A stretch of DNA of 64,000 nucleotides from Enterobacter cancerogenus (lineage in GTDB: Bacteria > Pseudomonadota > Gammaproteobacteria > Enterobacterales > Enterobacteriaceae): the NCBI RefSeq assembly GCF_019047785.1, contig NZ_CP077290.1, positions 3,224,001 through 3,288,000 on the forward strand, given 5' to 3'. How positions within the stretch are numbered: position 1 is the stretch's first letter; the number at the start of each line of letters is the position of its first letter. The notes beneath the pieces were generated by a model that did no database searches, was not told the origin of the DNA, and saw nothing but the letters and a program-made list of their open reading frames with translations. A program made the translations under genes and the position numbers. Positions 8,726-22,419 of the stretch are shown here, piece by piece.

Positions 8726-9619
8726 ATGGCAATGCAACTACGCGGCGTAATGGCCGCACTCCTGACCCCGTTTAACCAGCAGCAAATGCTGGACGAAGAG
8801 AGCCTGCGCCGGCTGGTGCAGTTCAATATTGCGCAGGGAATCGACGGGCTTTATGTCGGCGGATCAACAGGGGAGGCCTTTGTACAAAGCCTTTCCGAAC
8901 GAGAACAGGTGATGGCGATCGTAGCGGACGAGGCGAAGGGCAAAATCACCTTGATCGCCCACGTCGGCTGCGTGAGCACAGCGGAAAGCCAGCAGCTCGC
9001 AGCCTCTGCGGCGCGCCAGGGCTTTGATGCTGTGTCCGCCGTCACGCCGTTCTACTATCCGTTCAGCTTTGAGGAACATTGCGATCACTACCGTGCAATT
9101 ATTGATTCTGCGGATGGTTTGCCGATGGTGGTCTATAACATTCCGGCGCTGAGCGGGGTCAAACTGACGCTCGATCAGATCAACACGCTGGTGACTTTCC
9201 CGGGCGTGGGGGCGTTGAAGCAAACCTCAGGGGATCTTTTCCAGATGGAGCAGATCCGCCGGGCGCATCCGGATCTGGTGCTCTACAACGGCTACGACGA
9301 AATCTTTGCATCCGGTCTGCTGGCAGGGGCTGACGGCGGCATCGGCAGCACCTACAACATCATGGGCTGGCGCTATCAGGCCATTGCCCGGGCGGTACGC
9401 GAGGGGGATAACGCCACCGCGCAGCGTCTGCAAAGCGAATGCAACAAGGTCATCGACCTGCTGATCAAGGCCGGCGTTTTCCGCGGCCTGAAAACGGTGC
9501 TGCACTATATGGATGTGGTCTCCGTCCCGCTGTGCCGCAAGCCGTTTGCGCCGGTAGACGAAAAATTTGTGCCGGCGCTTAAAGCCCTGGCAGAGCAACT
9601 GATGGCGGAAAAACGCTAA
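8726..9619 (+). CDS. nanA: N-acetylneuraminate lyase
   Basis: A cytoplasmic class I aldolase that splits N-acetylneuraminate into N-acetylmannosamine and pyruvate, the first step of sialic acid use. It has 297 residues in a TIM barrel of the DapA/NAL family. The GGSTGE pyruvate-binding loop is at 45-50, the catalytic Tyr is at 137, and the Schiff-base Lys is at 165 within GALKQTSGD. It is the first gene of nanATEK-nanQ and lies behind the NanR operator. A REP element separates it from nanT. Confidence 0.98.
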   Translation: MAMQLRGVMAALLTPFNQQQMLDEESLRRLVQFNIAQGIDGLYVGGSTGEAFVQSLSEREQVMAIVADEAKGKITLIAHVGCVSTAESQQLAASAARQGFDAVSAVTPFYYPFSFEEHCDHYRAIIDSADGLPMVVYNIPALSGVKLTLDQINTLVTFPGVGALKQTSGDLFQMEQIRRAHPDLVLYNGYDEIFASGLLAGADGGIGSTYNIMGWRYQAIARAVREGDNATAQRLQSECNKVIDLLIKAGVFRGLKTVLHYMDVVSVPLCRKPFAPVDEKFVPALKALAEQLMAEKR

Positions 9620-9622
9620 CGC

Positions 9623-9703
9623 ACTGCCGGATGGCGTTTCGTTTATCCGGCCTGTAAAAACGCGATACGTAGGCCGGATAAGGCGCAGCCGCCATCCGGC
9701 TCA
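9623..9703. repeat. REP/BIME element between nanA and nanT
   Basis: Two REP units in inverted orientation (GCCGGATGGCG near 9626, CGCCATCCGGC near 9690) enclose a second pair built on ATCCGGCC/GGCCGGAT. This is a standard BIME inside an operon, which probably stabilises the upstream mRNA. Confidence 0.85.
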
Positions 9704-9731
9704 ACGACAGAGAAATCGTCGGGAGAGTCAA

Positions 9732-11222
9732 ATGAGTATGTCTACCCAAAGCATCCCGTGGTATCGCCATCTTAGCCGCCCCCAGTGGCGTGCGTTCTCC
9801 GCCGCCTGGCTGGGATATCTGCTTGATGGCTTCGATTTTGTATTAATAGCCTTAGTTCTGACGGAAATAAAAAGTGAATTTGGCCTCACCACGGTGGAAG
9901 CGGCAAGCCTGATATCGGCGGCCTTTATTTCACGCTGGTTCGGTGGCCTGCTGCTGGGCGCAATGGGCGATCGCTATGGCCGCAAGCTGGCGATGATCAC
10001 CAGCATTGTACTCTTCTCCTGCGGCACGCTGGCCTGCGGTTTTGCGCCGGGCTACGTCACCCTGTTTATCGCCCGCATGGTGATCGGTATGGGGATGGCG
10101 GGGGAATACGGTTCCAGCGCAACCTACGTGATTGAAAGCTGGCCGACGCAGCTGCGCAACAAGGCAAGCGGTTTTCTGATCTCCGGATTTTCCGTGGGTG
10201 CGGTGATAGCCGCTCAGGTCTACAGCCTGGTCGTGCCGGTGTGGGGCTGGCGCGCGCTGTTCTTTATCGGCATTTTGCCTATCGTTTTTGCTCTCTGGCT
10301 GCGTAAAAACATACCGGAAGCGGAAGACTGGAAGGCGAAGCACGAAGGTAAAGCGCCAGTATGCACCATGGTCGACATTCTCTATCGCGGCCCATACCGC
10401 GTGATTAACATCCTGATGACCGTGTTTGCCGGTACCGCGCTGTGGTTCTGCTTTGCCGGAGAGCTGAATAATGCGGGGCTTGTGGTGATCCTGGGCCTGC
10501 TGTGCGCCATCGTGTTCATCAGCTTTATGGTGCAAAGTAGCGGCAAACGCTGGCCTACGGGCGTCACGCTGATGGTGGTGGTGCTGTTTGCTTTTCTCTA
10601 CTCATGGCCGATTCAGGCGCTGTTGCCCACCTGGCTTAAAACCGAGCTGGGGTATGACCCGTCAACGGTGGCGCGCGTGCTGTTCTTTAGTGGGTTTGGG
10701 GCAGCGGTAGGCTGCTGCGTGGGCGGTTTCCTCGGAGACTGGCTGGGCACGCGCAAGGCGTACGTCTACAGCCTGATGGCCTCGCAGCTGCTGATCATCC
10801 CCGTCTTTGCGATCGGTGGCGCAAATGTCTGGGTACTGGGCTTGCTACTCTTTTTCCAGCAGATGCTGGGGCAGGGCATTTCCGGGATCTTACCCAAGCT
10901 CATTGGCGGCTATTTCGATACCGACCAGCGTGCCGCCGGGCTGGGCTTTACCTACAACGTCGGGGCGCTGGGCGGGGCCATTGCGCCAGTGATTGGCGCC
11001 TTGCTGGCGCAAAACATGGAGCTGGGCACGGCATTGGGGTCGCTCTCGTTTGGCCTGACGTTCGTGGTGATCCTGCTCATCGGTCTGGACATGCCCTCAC
11101 GCGTTCAGCGCTGGGTCCGCCCGGAAGCCCTGCGTACACACGACGCGATTGACGGTAAACCGCTGAGTGGCGCAGTGCCGTTGGGTGCAGACAAACGTGG
11201 CCCGATCAAACATAAAGGATAA
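9732..11222 (+). CDS. nanT: Sialic acid:H+ symporter NanT
   Basis: An inner-membrane major facilitator superfamily transporter importing N-acetylneuraminate with protons. It has 496 residues. It shows the sialate-transporter layout of 14 predicted membrane segments, with an extra pair in the middle of the usual 12. The MFS signature GDRYGRK lies between segments 2 and 3. The start at 9732 follows GGGAGAG; an in-frame ATG six bases later is an alternative. It is followed after a few bases by nanE. Confidence 0.97.
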   Translation: MSMSTQSIPWYRHLSRPQWRAFSAAWLGYLLDGFDFVLIALVLTEIKSEFGLTTVEAASLISAAFISRWFGGLLLGAMGDRYGRKLAMITSIVLFSCGTLACGFAPGYVTLFIARMVIGMGMAGEYGSSATYVIESWPTQLRNKASGFLISGFSVGAVIAAQVYSLVVPVWGWRALFFIGILPIVFALWLRKNIPEAEDWKAKHEGKAPVCTMVDILYRGPYRVINILMTVFAGTALWFCFAGELNNAGLVVILGLLCAIVFISFMVQSSGKRWPTGVTLMVVVLFAFLYSWPIQALLPTWLKTELGYDPSTVARVLFFSGFGAAVGCCVGGFLGDWLGTRKAYVYSLMASQLLIIPVFAIGGANVWVLGLLLFFQQMLGQGISGILPKLIGGYFDTDQRAAGLGFTYNVGALGGAIAPVIGALLAQNMELGTALGSLSFGLTFVVILLIGLDMPSRVQRWVRPEALRTHDAIDGKPLSGAVPLGADKRGPIKHKG

Positions 11223-11226
11223 TGTG

Positions 11227-11911
11227 ATGTCGTTGATTGAAACCCTGAGCCAGAAAATAAACGTCACGGGCGGGCTGATCGTCTCCTGCCAGCCGGTGCC
11301 GGGAAGCCCGTTAGACAAGCCTGAGATCGTCGCGGCGATGGCGCTTGCCGCTGAACACGCCGATGCCATTGCCGTTCGCATTGAGGGCCTTGCCAACCTG
11401 CGTGCCGCGCGACCGCTGCTCTCAATTCCGGTAATTGGCATCATCAAACGCGATCTCCCCGATTCGCCGGTACGCATCACGCCGTGTCTTGAGGATGTGG
11501 ACGATCTGGCGCACGCCGGGGCGGATATTATTGCCTTTGACGGCACCGATCGCCTGCGGCCCGCCACTCGAGAGGCGATTGTGGCAAGGATCCACCACCA
11601 TGGGCGGCTGGCGATGGCCGACTGTTCCTCGCCTGAAGATGGACGCTATTGCCAGCAGCTCGGGGCCGAATTTATCGGCTCGACGCTCTCGGGCTACCTG
11701 ACGCCGGACACGCCCGACGAGCCTGATCTGGCGCTGGTACGTGCCCTGAGCGAAGCTGGCTATCGGGTTATCGCCGAAGGACGCTATAACTCCCCGGAAC
11801 TGGCCGCTCAGGCAATGCAGCATGGGGCGTGGGCGGTAACCGTAGGGTCTGCGATCACCCGGCTGGAGCATATCTGCCAGTGGTTTAACGACGCGATGCG
11901 TGAGGTGCGCC

Positions 11912-11931
<20 letters not shown>
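11227..11931 (+). CDS. nanE: N-acetylmannosamine-6-phosphate 2-epimerase
   Basis: Converts ManNAc-6-phosphate to GlcNAc-6-phosphate, which NagA and NagB then degrade. It has 234 residues in a TIM barrel, with the conserved [15 protein letters not shown] start and EGRYNSPE motif. The start at 11227 gives the family N-terminus (MSLIETL) and follows AAGGAT; the longer frame upstream runs inside nanT. Its 3' end overlaps nanK by 20 bases, which implies translational coupling. Confidence 0.96.
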
Positions 11932-13243
<1,312 letters not shown>

Positions 13244-13245
<2 letters not shown>

Positions 13246-13280
13246 AAAAAGCCGGATGGCGTGTGCTCATCCGGCTCGTC
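13244..13280. terminator. Bidirectional terminator between nanQ and gltD
   Basis: The stem AGCCGGATG (13250-13258)/CATCCGGCT (13268-13276) carries seven A residues on its left (a T run for the minus-strand gltBD transcript) and TCGTCTTTT on its right for the nan operon. The stem resembles a REP core. Confidence 0.88.
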
Positions 13281-13282
13281 TT

Positions 13283-14710
<1,428 letters not shown>

Positions 14711-17700
14711 TTACTGCGCCTGCACACGCAGCTCTGCTGCGCTACGACTACGGTGACCCAACAGTGCTTTCACATCGCTGGACTTCGGTTTAACCAGCGC
14801 GAATTTCGCAGAGAACGCTGGCCAGTTCGCCAGGATCTCTTCGCCGCGCGAAGAACCGGTATGCTGCACGTGTTCGGTAATCAAACCGCGCAGGTGTTCT
14901 TCGTGGATTGCCAGGGTATCAACGTCCAGCACTTCCACCAGTTCCGGGTTCACGCGTTTGCGGAACTCGCCGTCTTCGTCCAGGACGTAAGCAAACCCGC
15001 CCGTCATGCCTGCGCCGAAGTTAACGCCGGTTTTACCCATGACGCAAACAATCCCGCCCGTCATGTATTCACAGCCGTTATCGCCGATGCCTTCCACCAC
15101 GGTGATGGCACCGGAGTTACGCACCGCAAAACGCTCACCTGCACGACCGGCTGCAAACAGACGACCGCCGGTTGCGCCGTACAGACAGGTGTTACCGATG
15201 ATGCTGGCTTCGTGGCTGCGGAAGGCGGAGCCGACCGGCGGACGTACCGCCAGCAGACCGCCTGCCATGCCTTTGCCGACGTAGTCGTTGGCATCGCCGG
15301 TTAAGTACAGCTCAACGCCGCCCGCGTTCCACACGCCAAAGCTCTGACCCGCCGTGCCGCTGAAATGCGCGGTAATCGGATCGGATGCCAGACCCTGGTC
15401 GCCGTGCGTTTGCGCGATGTAGCCCGAGAGCGAGGCACCGACGGAACGGTCGGTGTTGCGGATATCAAACCAGAACGTTTTGCTCTGCTTATCATCCACA
15501 TACGGCTTCGCCTGCTGCAACAGCTGCGCATTCAGCACGCCGTTGTCGAACGGCGGGTTTTTCTCGGTGCAGTAGACCGCTTTGCCAGGGTGCGGCTGCG
15601 CGGTTTCAAGCAGTTTGCCCAACGCCAGTTTCTGCTGTTTGGCAGTAAACCCTTCCAGCTCTTTCAGCAGGTCGGTACGGCCAATCAGATCCACCAGACG
15701 CTTCACGCCCAGCTGCGCCATCAGCTCGCGGGTCTCGCGGGCGATGAAATCAAAGTAGTTGGTCACTTTGAACGGCAGACCGTGATAGTGATTCTTACGC
15801 AGCTTCTCGTCCTGGGTTGCCACACCGGTTGCGCAGTTGTTGAGGTGGCAAATACGCAGGTATTTACAGCCCAGCGCCACCATCGGGCCGGTGCCGAAGC
15901 CAAAGCTTTCCGCACCCAGAATCGCTGCCTTGATGATGTCGAGGCCGGTTTTCAGACCCCCGTCCACCTGCAGGCGAATCTTGTGGCGCAGGCCGTTAGC
16001 CACCAGCGCCTGCTGGGTTTCCACCAGGCCCAGTTCCCACGGACAGCCCGCGTATTTCACAGAGGAGAGCGGGCTTGCGCCGGTACCGCCGTCGTAGCCG
16101 GCGATGGTGATCAGGTCTGCGTAGGCTTTTGCCACGCCGGTGGCGATGGTGCCGACGCCCGGTTCGGAAACCAGCTTCACGGAGATCATCGCCTTCGGGT
16201 TAACCTGTTTCAGGTCGAAAATCAGCTGCGCTAAGTCCTCGATAGAGTAGATATCGTGGTGCGGCGGTGGGGAGATCAGCGTCACGCCCGGCACCGAGTA
16301 GCGCAGTTTGGCGATGTACGGCGTGACTTTATCACCCGGCAACTGACCGCCTTCGCCCGGTTTAGCCCCCTGAGCGACTTTAATCTGAATCACGTCGGCG
16401 TTGACCAGGTACGCAGGCGTTACGCCAAAGCGACCGGATGCCACCTGCTTAATACGCGACACTTTATTGGTTCCGTAGCGGGCAGGATCTTCGCCGCCTT
16501 CGCCGGAGTTCGAGTTACCGCCGATGCTGTTCATGGCTTCCGCCAGGGCTTCATGGGCTTCCGGGCTGAGCGCGCCGATAGACATCGCCGCGGTATCGAA
16601 GCGTTTGAACAGCTCGGTTGCTGGCTCCACGTCGTCGATGCTAACCGCCTCGTCGCCCGGGTTAAGGGCAATAAGATCGCGCAGCGTCGCCGCCGGACGG
16701 TTATTCACCAGCTCAGCGTACTGCTGATAATCACGGTATTCACCGCTCTGCACCGCCTGCTGCAGCGTGCGCACAACGTCCGGGTTGTAGGCGTGGTATT
16801 CGCCACCGTGAACGTATTTCAGCAGGCCGCCCTGATCCAGCGGCTTACGTGCCAGCCAGGCGCGTTTCGACAGGTTCACCAGATCCTGCTGGAAATCAGC
16901 AAAACCGGCTCCGCCGATACGGCTGATCACGCCCTGGAAGCACAGGTTCGCCACATCGTCGTGCAGGCCAACCGCTTCAAACAGCTTCGAGCAACGGTAA
17001 GAGGCAATGGTCGAGATGCCCATTTTGGACATGATTTTGTACAGGCCTTTGTTGATGCCGTTACGGTAGTTCAGCATCACGGCGCGGTAGTCTTTGTCGA
17101 TCGCGCGAGTATCCACCAGGCGTGCCAGCGTTTCGTAGGCCAGGTAAGGGTAGATGGCCGTCGCACCAAAGCCTAACAGCACGGCAAAGTGGTGCGGATC
17201 GCGGGCGCTTGCGGTTTCAACAATGATGTTGGCGTCGCAGCGCAGGCTCTTATCCACCAGACGCGTCTGGATCGCTCCTACGGCCATCGGCGCAGGCACA
17301 GGCAGACGGTTTTTGGCGATGTTGCGGTCAGAGAGCACCAGCAGAACGGTGCCGTTGCGCACCATCTGTTCGGCTTGATCACACAGCGCGTTCACCGTCT
17401 CTTCGAGGCTCGTTTCGGTCACGTCGAAAGTGATATCGAGCGTGTCGGCGCGATAGTGCTCCTCTTTCATGGTGGTCAACTGCTTGAAATCGGAGTAGAG
17501 CAGGATCGGCGATTTAAAGGTCAGACGGTGGGCCTGGCCTTCGGCTTCGCAGAAGACGTTCATCTCGCGACCGATGCTGGTGGCAAGCGACATGACGTGC
17601 GCTTCACGCAGCGGATCGATTGGCGGGTTGGTAACCTGCGCAAACTGCTGGCGGAAGTAATCGTAAATGATGCGCGGCTGGCTGGAGAGCACGGCAAATG

Positions 17701-19171
17701 GGGTGTCATCGCCCATTGAGCCGACCGCTTCCTGGCCGTTTTCACCGAGCACGCGGATCACCGAGTCCAGCTCTTCCGCGCTGTAGTTAAACTGTTTCTG
17801 GAAGCTCGCGAGGGTGTCGTCGTCCATCTCGCGGCTGCCCACTTCGTCGTCGGACAGGTCTTCGAACGGCACCAGACGGCGGACGTTTTTCTCCATCCAC
17901 TCTTTGTACGGGTGGCGGCTTTTCAGGTCGTTATCGGTTTCGGCGGAGTGCAAAATACGCCCGCCACGGGTATCGATAACCATCAGTTCGCCCGGGCCAA
18001 CGCGGCCTTTCTCGACCACTTCGTCAGGCTGGTAATCCCAGATACCGACTTCAGACGCGCAGGTGATGAGCTTATCTTTGGTGATAACGTAGCGCGCCGG
18101 ACGCAGGCCGTTACGGTCCAGGTTACAGGCGGCAAAGCGGCCATCGGACATGACGATGCCCGCCGGGCCGTCCCACGGCTCCATGTGCATGGAGTTAAAG
18201 TCAAAGAACGCGCGCAGCTCCGGATCCATATCCGGGTTGTTCTGCCAGGCCGGTGGCACGAGCAGACGCATGGCGCGAACGATGTCCATCCCGCCTGCCA
18301 GCAGCAGCTCAAGCATGTTATCCATGGAGCTGGAGTCCGAGCCGGTTTCGTTCACGAACGGTGCGGCGTCGTGCAGATCGGGGATCAGCGGCGTCTGGAA
18401 TTTATAGGTACGGGCGCGCGCCCACTGGCGGTTACCGGTGATGGTGTTGATCTCGCCGTTGTGTGCCAGATAGCGGAACGGCTGAGCCAGCGGCCAGCGT
18501 GGAACGGTGTTGGTGGAGAAGCGCTGGTGGAACAGGCAAATGGCCGATTCCAGACGCAGGTCCGCCAGGTCCAGGTAGAAGCGTGGCAGGTCAGCCGGCA
18601 TACACAGACCTTTATAGATGTTCACCAGGTTGGAGAGGCTACAGACGTAGAACTCTTTATCGTCCTGGAGACGTTTTTCAATGCGGCGGCGAGCGATAAA
18701 TAGACGGCGTTCCATATCACGTGGACGCCAGCCCGCAGGCGCGTTGACAAAAATTTGTTCAATGCGAGGCAGCGAGGAGAGGGCAATTTCACCGAGCACC
18801 CCTTCATTGGTTGGCACATCGCGCCAGCCGACAATCGACAGGGTTTCGCGCTGAAGTTCTTCTTCAACGATGCGGCGTGAGGCGGCTGCTTTTTCAGGAT
18901 CCTGATTCAGGAACAGCATGCCGACAGCGTAGTTTTTGGCTAAACGCCAGCCGCGCTCTTCCGCCACGATACGGAAGAAACGATCCGGTTTTTGCAGCAG
19001 CAGACCGCAACCGTCGCCGGTTTTACCATCGGCAAGGATGGCACCACGGTGCTGCATACGGGCCAGTGCGTGAATGGCAGTACGCACTACCTTGTGGCTA
19101 GGTTCGCCTTCTATGTGGGCGATCAGGCCGAAACCACAGTTATCCTTCTCAAGGGATTTATCGTACAACAT
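14711..19171 (-). CDS. gltB: Glutamate synthase large (alpha) subunit
   Basis: Catalyses transfer of the glutamine amide to 2-oxoglutarate, giving glutamate (GOGAT). It has 1486 residues. A short propeptide precedes catalytic Cys12 (in DNCGFG) of the class II glutaminase domain. A central domain and the FMN/3Fe-4S synthase domain follow ([14 protein letters not shown], and [15 protein letters not shown] with the cluster cysteines), then the C-terminal beta-helix. The ATG at 19171 has GGGAGG nine bases upstream. Unlike E. coli, the frame cannot extend upstream, because a TAA lies at 19216-19214. Confidence 0.98.
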   Translation of the reverse strand: MLYDKSLEKDNCGFGLIAHIEGEPSHKVVRTAIHALARMQHRGAILADGKTGDGCGLLLQKPDRFFRIVAEERGWRLAKNYAVGMLFLNQDPEKAAASRRIVEEELQRETLSIVGWRDVPTNEGVLGEIALSSLPRIEQIFVNAPAGWRPRDMERRLFIARRRIEKRLQDDKEFYVCSLSNLVNIYKGLCMPADLPRFYLDLADLRLESAICLFHQRFSTNTVPRWPLAQPFRYLAHNGEINTITGNRQWARARTYKFQTPLIPDLHDAAPFVNETGSDSSSMDNMLELLLAGGMDIVRAMRLLVPPAWQNNPDMDPELRAFFDFNSMHMEPWDGPAGIVMSDGRFAACNLDRNGLRPARYVITKDKLITCASEVGIWDYQPDEVVEKGRVGPGELMVIDTRGGRILHSAETDNDLKSRHPYKEWMEKNVRRLVPFEDLSDDEVGSREMDDDTLASFQKQFNYSAEELDSVIRVLGENGQEAVGSMGDDTPFAVLSSQPRIIYDYFRQQFAQVTNPPIDPLREAHVMSLATSIGREMNVFCEAEGQAHRLTFKSPILLYSDFKQLTTMKEEHYRADTLDITFDVTETSLEETVNALCDQAEQMVRNGTVLLVLSDRNIAKNRLPVPAPMAVGAIQTRLVDKSLRCDANIIVETASARDPHHFAVLLGFGATAIYPYLAYETLARLVDTRAIDKDYRAVMLNYRNGINKGLYKIMSKMGISTIASYRCSKLFEAVGLHDDVANLCFQGVISRIGGAGFADFQQDLVNLSKRAWLARKPLDQGGLLKYVHGGEYHAYNPDVVRTLQQAVQSGEYRDYQQYAELVNNRPAATLRDLIALNPGDEAVSIDDVEPATELFKRFDTAAMSIGALSPEAHEALAEAMNSIGGNSNSGEGGEDPARYGTNKVSRIKQVASGRFGVTPAYLVNADVIQIKVAQGAKPGEGGQLPGDKVTPYIAKLRYSVPGVTLISPPPHHDIYSIEDLAQLIFDLKQVNPKAMISVKLVSEPGVGTIATGVAKAYADLITIAGYDGGTGASPLSSVKYAGCPWELGLVETQQALVANGLRHKIRLQVDGGLKTGLDIIKAAILGAESFGFGTGPMVALGCKYLRICHLNNCATGVATQDEKLRKNHYHGLPFKVTNYFDFIARETRELMAQLGVKRLVDLIGRTDLLKELEGFTAKQQKLALGKLLETAQPHPGKAVYCTEKNPPFDNGVLNAQLLQQAKPYVDDKQSKTFWFDIRNTDRSVGASLSGYIAQTHGDQGLASDPITAHFSGTAGQSFGVWNAGGVELYLTGDANDYVGKGMAGGLLAVRPPVGSAFRSHEASIIGNTCLYGATGGRLFAAGRAGERFAVRNSGAITVVEGIGDNGCEYMTGGIVCVMGKTGVNFGAGMTGGFAYVLDEDGEFRKRVNPELVEVLDVDTLAIHEEHLRGLITEHVQHTGSSRGEEILANWPAFSAKFALVKPKSSDVKALLGHRSRSAAELRVQAQ

Positions 19172-19266
19172 ATCAGTGAACCTCCCCAGGCTCGTCGGGC
19201 TTCTCTCTGAACGTTACCGTGGCGCACAGGCACAGAAAGAGCATGGCGACGGGGATTGCGTTTCAT
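19123..19266 (-). CDS. Upstream ORF overlapping gltB start (relic of long GltB N-terminus)
   Basis: A 47-codon frame begins [15 protein letters not shown], almost identical to the first 15 residues of the long E. coli GltB. Here it lies in a different frame (its ATG is 95 bases upstream of the gltB ATG, not a multiple of three) and runs 49 bases into gltB before stopping. GAGG at about 19276 gives it a possible ribosome site. It may be a translated leader peptide coupled to gltB, or a relic of a frameshifted extension. Translation is not demonstrated. Confidence 0.45.
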   Translation of the reverse strand: MKRNPRRHALSVPVRHGNVQREARRAWGGSLICCTINPLRRITVVSA

Positions 19267-19816
19267 ACGCGCACCTCGCATTCGCCCTCTTTTTCATCCT
19301 TTCGCGCAGGTAAACAAGTTTGAGGACTTGCTTCAGAGGGAATCTCAATTACTGCATAAATATGATGAGCAGATTGCTCATCCAGAAAGCTTCCAGCGGA
19401 TTTCCAACTTATCGGGAATTGGTACACAGGTCAAATGGCAATCTTATTTATACAAAAATGTGCTAAGAGGTAGATAACTTTCTGTTTAAAAAGATAATTT
19501 ATCTATTTTTACAACCACGCTTTGCTCCGGGAAGCGCGCAGGGAGTGTGATCTGACTCACTATATGAAAGCGTTATTATCCCCGCAGCGTGCTGAATAGC
19601 CGTTTTAAAGCAGAATAATCATCTGGGCTGGGGTGCAAACCCGCATAAAGTCACTGTTTTTACGCGTTGGCGCTATAAATGAAAAAAACCATCAGAACAT
19701 AAGGAAAAGTAATTACGGTTTGTTTGAATGAAACTGCAGTTATAGTGATTATTTATTCATAGGGGTAAAGGCCGTCCAGAGCGATTGATCCAGGTCATCG
19801 CCGACAGAGGCTAAAA
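19267..19816. promoter_or_regulatory. Divergent gltB/yhcC control region with CRP site
   Basis: A gap of about 550 bases without a credible gene, AT-rich from about 19320 to 19510. TGTGA-N6-TCACT at 19546-19561 is a strong CRP-like palindrome. In E. coli this region carries Lrp, IHF, CRP and other sites controlling gltBDF, so similar complex control is expected here. I could not place the gltB -10/-35 with confidence. GAGG at 19807-19810 precedes the alternative yhcC start. Confidence 0.6.
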
Positions 19817-19858
19817 ATGGCAGGCTTGTCCCCTTTCTCCGGGACGGTCTATCAGATT

Positions 19859-20800
19859 ATGCAGTTACAGAAATTAGTCAATATGTTTGGTGGGGATCTT
19901 TCGCAGCGTTACGGGCAAAAGGTTCATAAGCTGACGCTGCACGGCGGTTTTAGCTGCCCGAATCGCGACGGAACCATCGGGCGTGGTGGCTGCACGTTCT
20001 GTAACGTGGCCTCGTTTGCCGACGAAGCCCAGCAGCACAAATCCATTGCCGAACAGCTTGCGCATCAGGCAAGCCGGGTAAACCGCGCGAAGCAATATCT
20101 GGCCTATTTTCAGGCGTATACCAGCACATGGGCGGAGGTGCAGGTGCTGCGCGGGATGTATCAGCAGGCGGTCAGTCAGGCCAACATTGTGGGGCTGTGT
20201 GTGGGCACACGCCCGGATTGCGTCCCGGACGCGGTGCTGGATTTGCTCAGCGAGTATAAAGAACAGGGTTACGAGATCTGGCTTGAGCTGGGATTGCAGA
20301 CCGCGCACGATAAAACCCTGCATCGCATCAACCGTGGACACGATTTTGCCTGCTATCAGCGCACCACCCGTCTGGCGCGCGAGCGTGGGCTAAAAGTTTG
20401 CTCGCATCTGATTGTCGGCTTGCCGGGGGAAGGGCAGCAGCACGGGCTTGAGACGCTTGAAAAAGTGGTCGAAACCGGCGTTGACGGCATCAAGCTGCAT
20501 CCACTGCATATTGTGAAAGGCAGCATTATGGCGAAAGCCTGGGAAGCAGGCCGCCTGAACGGTATCGAACTTGAAGACTATACGGTGACCGCCGGGGAGA
20601 TGATTCGCCATACGCCGCCGGAAATTGTCTACCATCGCATTTCCGCCAGCGCCCGCCGTCCAACGCTGCTGGCACCGCTGTGGTGCGAGAACCGCTGGAC
20701 GGGGATGGTGGAAATCGACCGCTTCCTGCAAGAGCACGGTGTACAGGGTTCTGCCCTGGGGAGACCGTGGGTTCCCCGCCTACCGACGACGGCCGCCTAA
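19859..20800 (+). CDS. yhcC: YhcC-type radical SAM protein
   Basis: A radical S-adenosylmethionine enzyme of the TIGR01212 family, substrate unknown. It has about 313 residues. The cluster-binding cysteines are in [18 protein letters not shown] near the N-terminus. The body matches E. coli YhcC up to GRPW. The last residues (VPRLPTTAA) differ from E. coli because the native stop is missing and the frame runs on into the 3' end of yjgR on the other strand. An in-frame ATG at 19817 has a better ribosome site (AGAGG) and would add 14 residues. Confidence 0.93.
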   Translation: MQLQKLVNMFGGDLSQRYGQKVHKLTLHGGFSCPNRDGTIGRGGCTFCNVASFADEAQQHKSIAEQLAHQASRVNRAKQYLAYFQAYTSTWAEVQVLRGMYQQAVSQANIVGLCVGTRPDCVPDAVLDLLSEYKEQGYEIWLELGLQTAHDKTLHRINRGHDFACYQRTTRLARERGLKVCSHLIVGLPGEGQQHGLETLEKVVETGVDGIKLHPLHIVKGSIMAKAWEAGRLNGIELEDYTVTAGEMIRHTPPEIVYHRISASARRPTLLAPLWCENRWTGMVEIDRFLQEHGVQGSALGRPWVPRLPTTAA

Positions 20801-22282
20801 CAGGCTTCCCAGCATGCCGCGGATGATCTGATTGGTGACCTGACGCGCTGCGCTTTTCGCCATCGTCTGCACCACGCCGTCGCGCTTGCCGCCGCGCGGC
20901 CCGGTGGTACCAAACAGAATGTCCTTCAGGCCGCCCAGGATCCCGTCGTCCACGGCCACGGACTGGCCTTTGGCGGGCGGCGCGCCCTGCGATTCTGCCG
21001 TTGCCTGTACCCCTTTTTGCAGCATTTCGAACGCGGACTCCCGATCCACCTCATCTTCGTATTTGCCGTAGAGGGGGGAATGGTTAATCAGGCCGTTACG
21101 CTCATCATCGGTGACCGGTCCCATACGCGAGCACGGGGCGATAACCATGGCACGCTCGACCACCGACGGGCTACCCTTCGCGTCCAGGAAGGAAATCAAT
21201 GCCTCACCGGTGCCCAACGCCTGAATAGCCGCTTCGGTATCAAAAGCCGGATTGGCGCGCATGGTTTGCGCGGCGGCTTTGACCGCCTTCTGATCCTTCG
21301 GCGTAAAGGCGCGTAAGGCATGCTGTACGCGGTTGCCGAGTTGCCCCAGAACATTGTCCGGGATGTCCGACGGGTTTTGCGAAACAAACCAGACGCCGAC
21401 GCCTTTTGAACGGATCAGGCGGATCACCTGCTCAATTTTATCCAGCAACACCTGCGGCGCATCGTTGAACAGCAGGTGCGCTTCGTCAAAGAAGAACACC
21501 AGCTTCGGTTTATCAAGGTCGCCTGCCTCAGGCAGTTGCTCATAAAGTTCAGAGAGCATCCACAGCAGGCTGGCGGCATAGAGCTTCGGCATCTGATAGA
21601 GCTTTTCTGAACTCAGTATGTTGATGATGCCTTTGCCCTGACTGTCGGTACGCATCCAGTCTTTAATATCCAGCATCGGCTCACCGAAGAAATGCTCGGC
21701 GCCCTGTTGCTCCAGCGTCAGCAAACCGCGCTGGATGGCTCCCACCGAGGCGCTGCTGATATTGCCGTACTGGTTCTGGAAGGATTTGGCGTTATCGCCG
21801 ATATACTGGGTGATGGCGCGCAGATCTTTGAAATCAAGCAGCAGCAGCCCCTGATCGTCCGCAATGCGGAAGATAATATTCAGGACGCCGGTTTGCACCT
21901 CGTTAAGATCGAGAAGACGCGCCAGCAGCAACGGACCGAGATCGGAGACGGTGGCGCGCACCGGATGCCCCTTCTCACCGAAAATGTCCCATACCACGAC
22001 CGGGTTGCTGTGCGGGGTCCAGTCAGTGATGCCAATATTTTTCAGACGTTCGAGCAGCTTTTCTGAAGCCGTCCCTTCCTGAGCCACCCCGGTGAGATCG
22101 CCTTTCACATCGGCCATAAATACCGGTACGCCCGCCTCTGAAAGCGACTCTGCCAGCTTCTGCAGGGTAACGGTTTTTCCCGTCCCGGTCGCGCCGGTGA
22201 TCAGACCGTGTCGGTTGGTCATAGCGGGGAGTAAAAACAGCTCTTTTTCCAGCGTCCGGGCGATTAGCAGCGGTGTACTCAT
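20780..22282 (-). CDS. yjgR: HerA-like ATPase YjgR (DUF853)
   Basis: A predicted cytoplasmic P-loop ATPase of the DUF853/HerA-FtsK group, physiological role unknown. It has 500 residues, equal to E. coli. Walker A is GATGTGKT (about 29-36) and Walker B is [11 protein letters not shown], with a conserved [11 protein letters not shown] segment. The C-terminus (GSLLGGRRR) is intact. Its stop codon lies inside the convergent yhcC gene, giving a 21-base tail-to-tail overlap. In E. coli yjgR is beside lptG near 96 minutes, not beside yhcC. Confidence 0.94.
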   Translation of the reverse strand: MSTPLLIARTLEKELFLLPAMTNRHGLITGATGTGKTVTLQKLAESLSEAGVPVFMADVKGDLTGVAQEGTASEKLLERLKNIGITDWTPHSNPVVVWDIFGEKGHPVRATVSDLGPLLLARLLDLNEVQTGVLNIIFRIADDQGLLLLDFKDLRAITQYIGDNAKSFQNQYGNISSASVGAIQRGLLTLEQQGAEHFFGEPMLDIKDWMRTDSQGKGIINILSSEKLYQMPKLYAASLLWMLSELYEQLPEAGDLDKPKLVFFFDEAHLLFNDAPQVLLDKIEQVIRLIRSKGVGVWFVSQNPSDIPDNVLGQLGNRVQHALRAFTPKDQKAVKAAAQTMRANPAFDTEAAIQALGTGEALISFLDAKGSPSVVERAMVIAPCSRMGPVTDDERNGLINHSPLYGKYEDEVDRESAFEMLQKGVQATAESQGAPPAKGQSVAVDDGILGGLKDILFGTTGPRGGKRDGVVQTMAKSAARQVTNQIIRGMLGSLLGGRRR

Positions 22283-22419
22283 GATTCACATCCTCTCATT
22301 TTCATGAGTGGAGTATAGGCAACCCGACGGCAAATTGTCTGCGCAAATTCCTGACTTTGCGGCGCATTATCCAGCGCAGACTATGCTTTTTCATACGTTA
22401 AACAAAATTTTGGGAAGCT

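Noticed and set aside
15365..16234. Long plus-strand frames opposite gltB
   Set aside because: The GC-rich codon bias of gltB produces several open antisense frames; none has a plausible start signal or protein features.
19172..19266. gltB as a frameshifted pseudogene
   Set aside because: The 1486-residue frame from 19171 has its own GGGAGG ribosome site, the catalytic Cys at position 12 and all domains. Only the dispensable upstream extension is out of frame.
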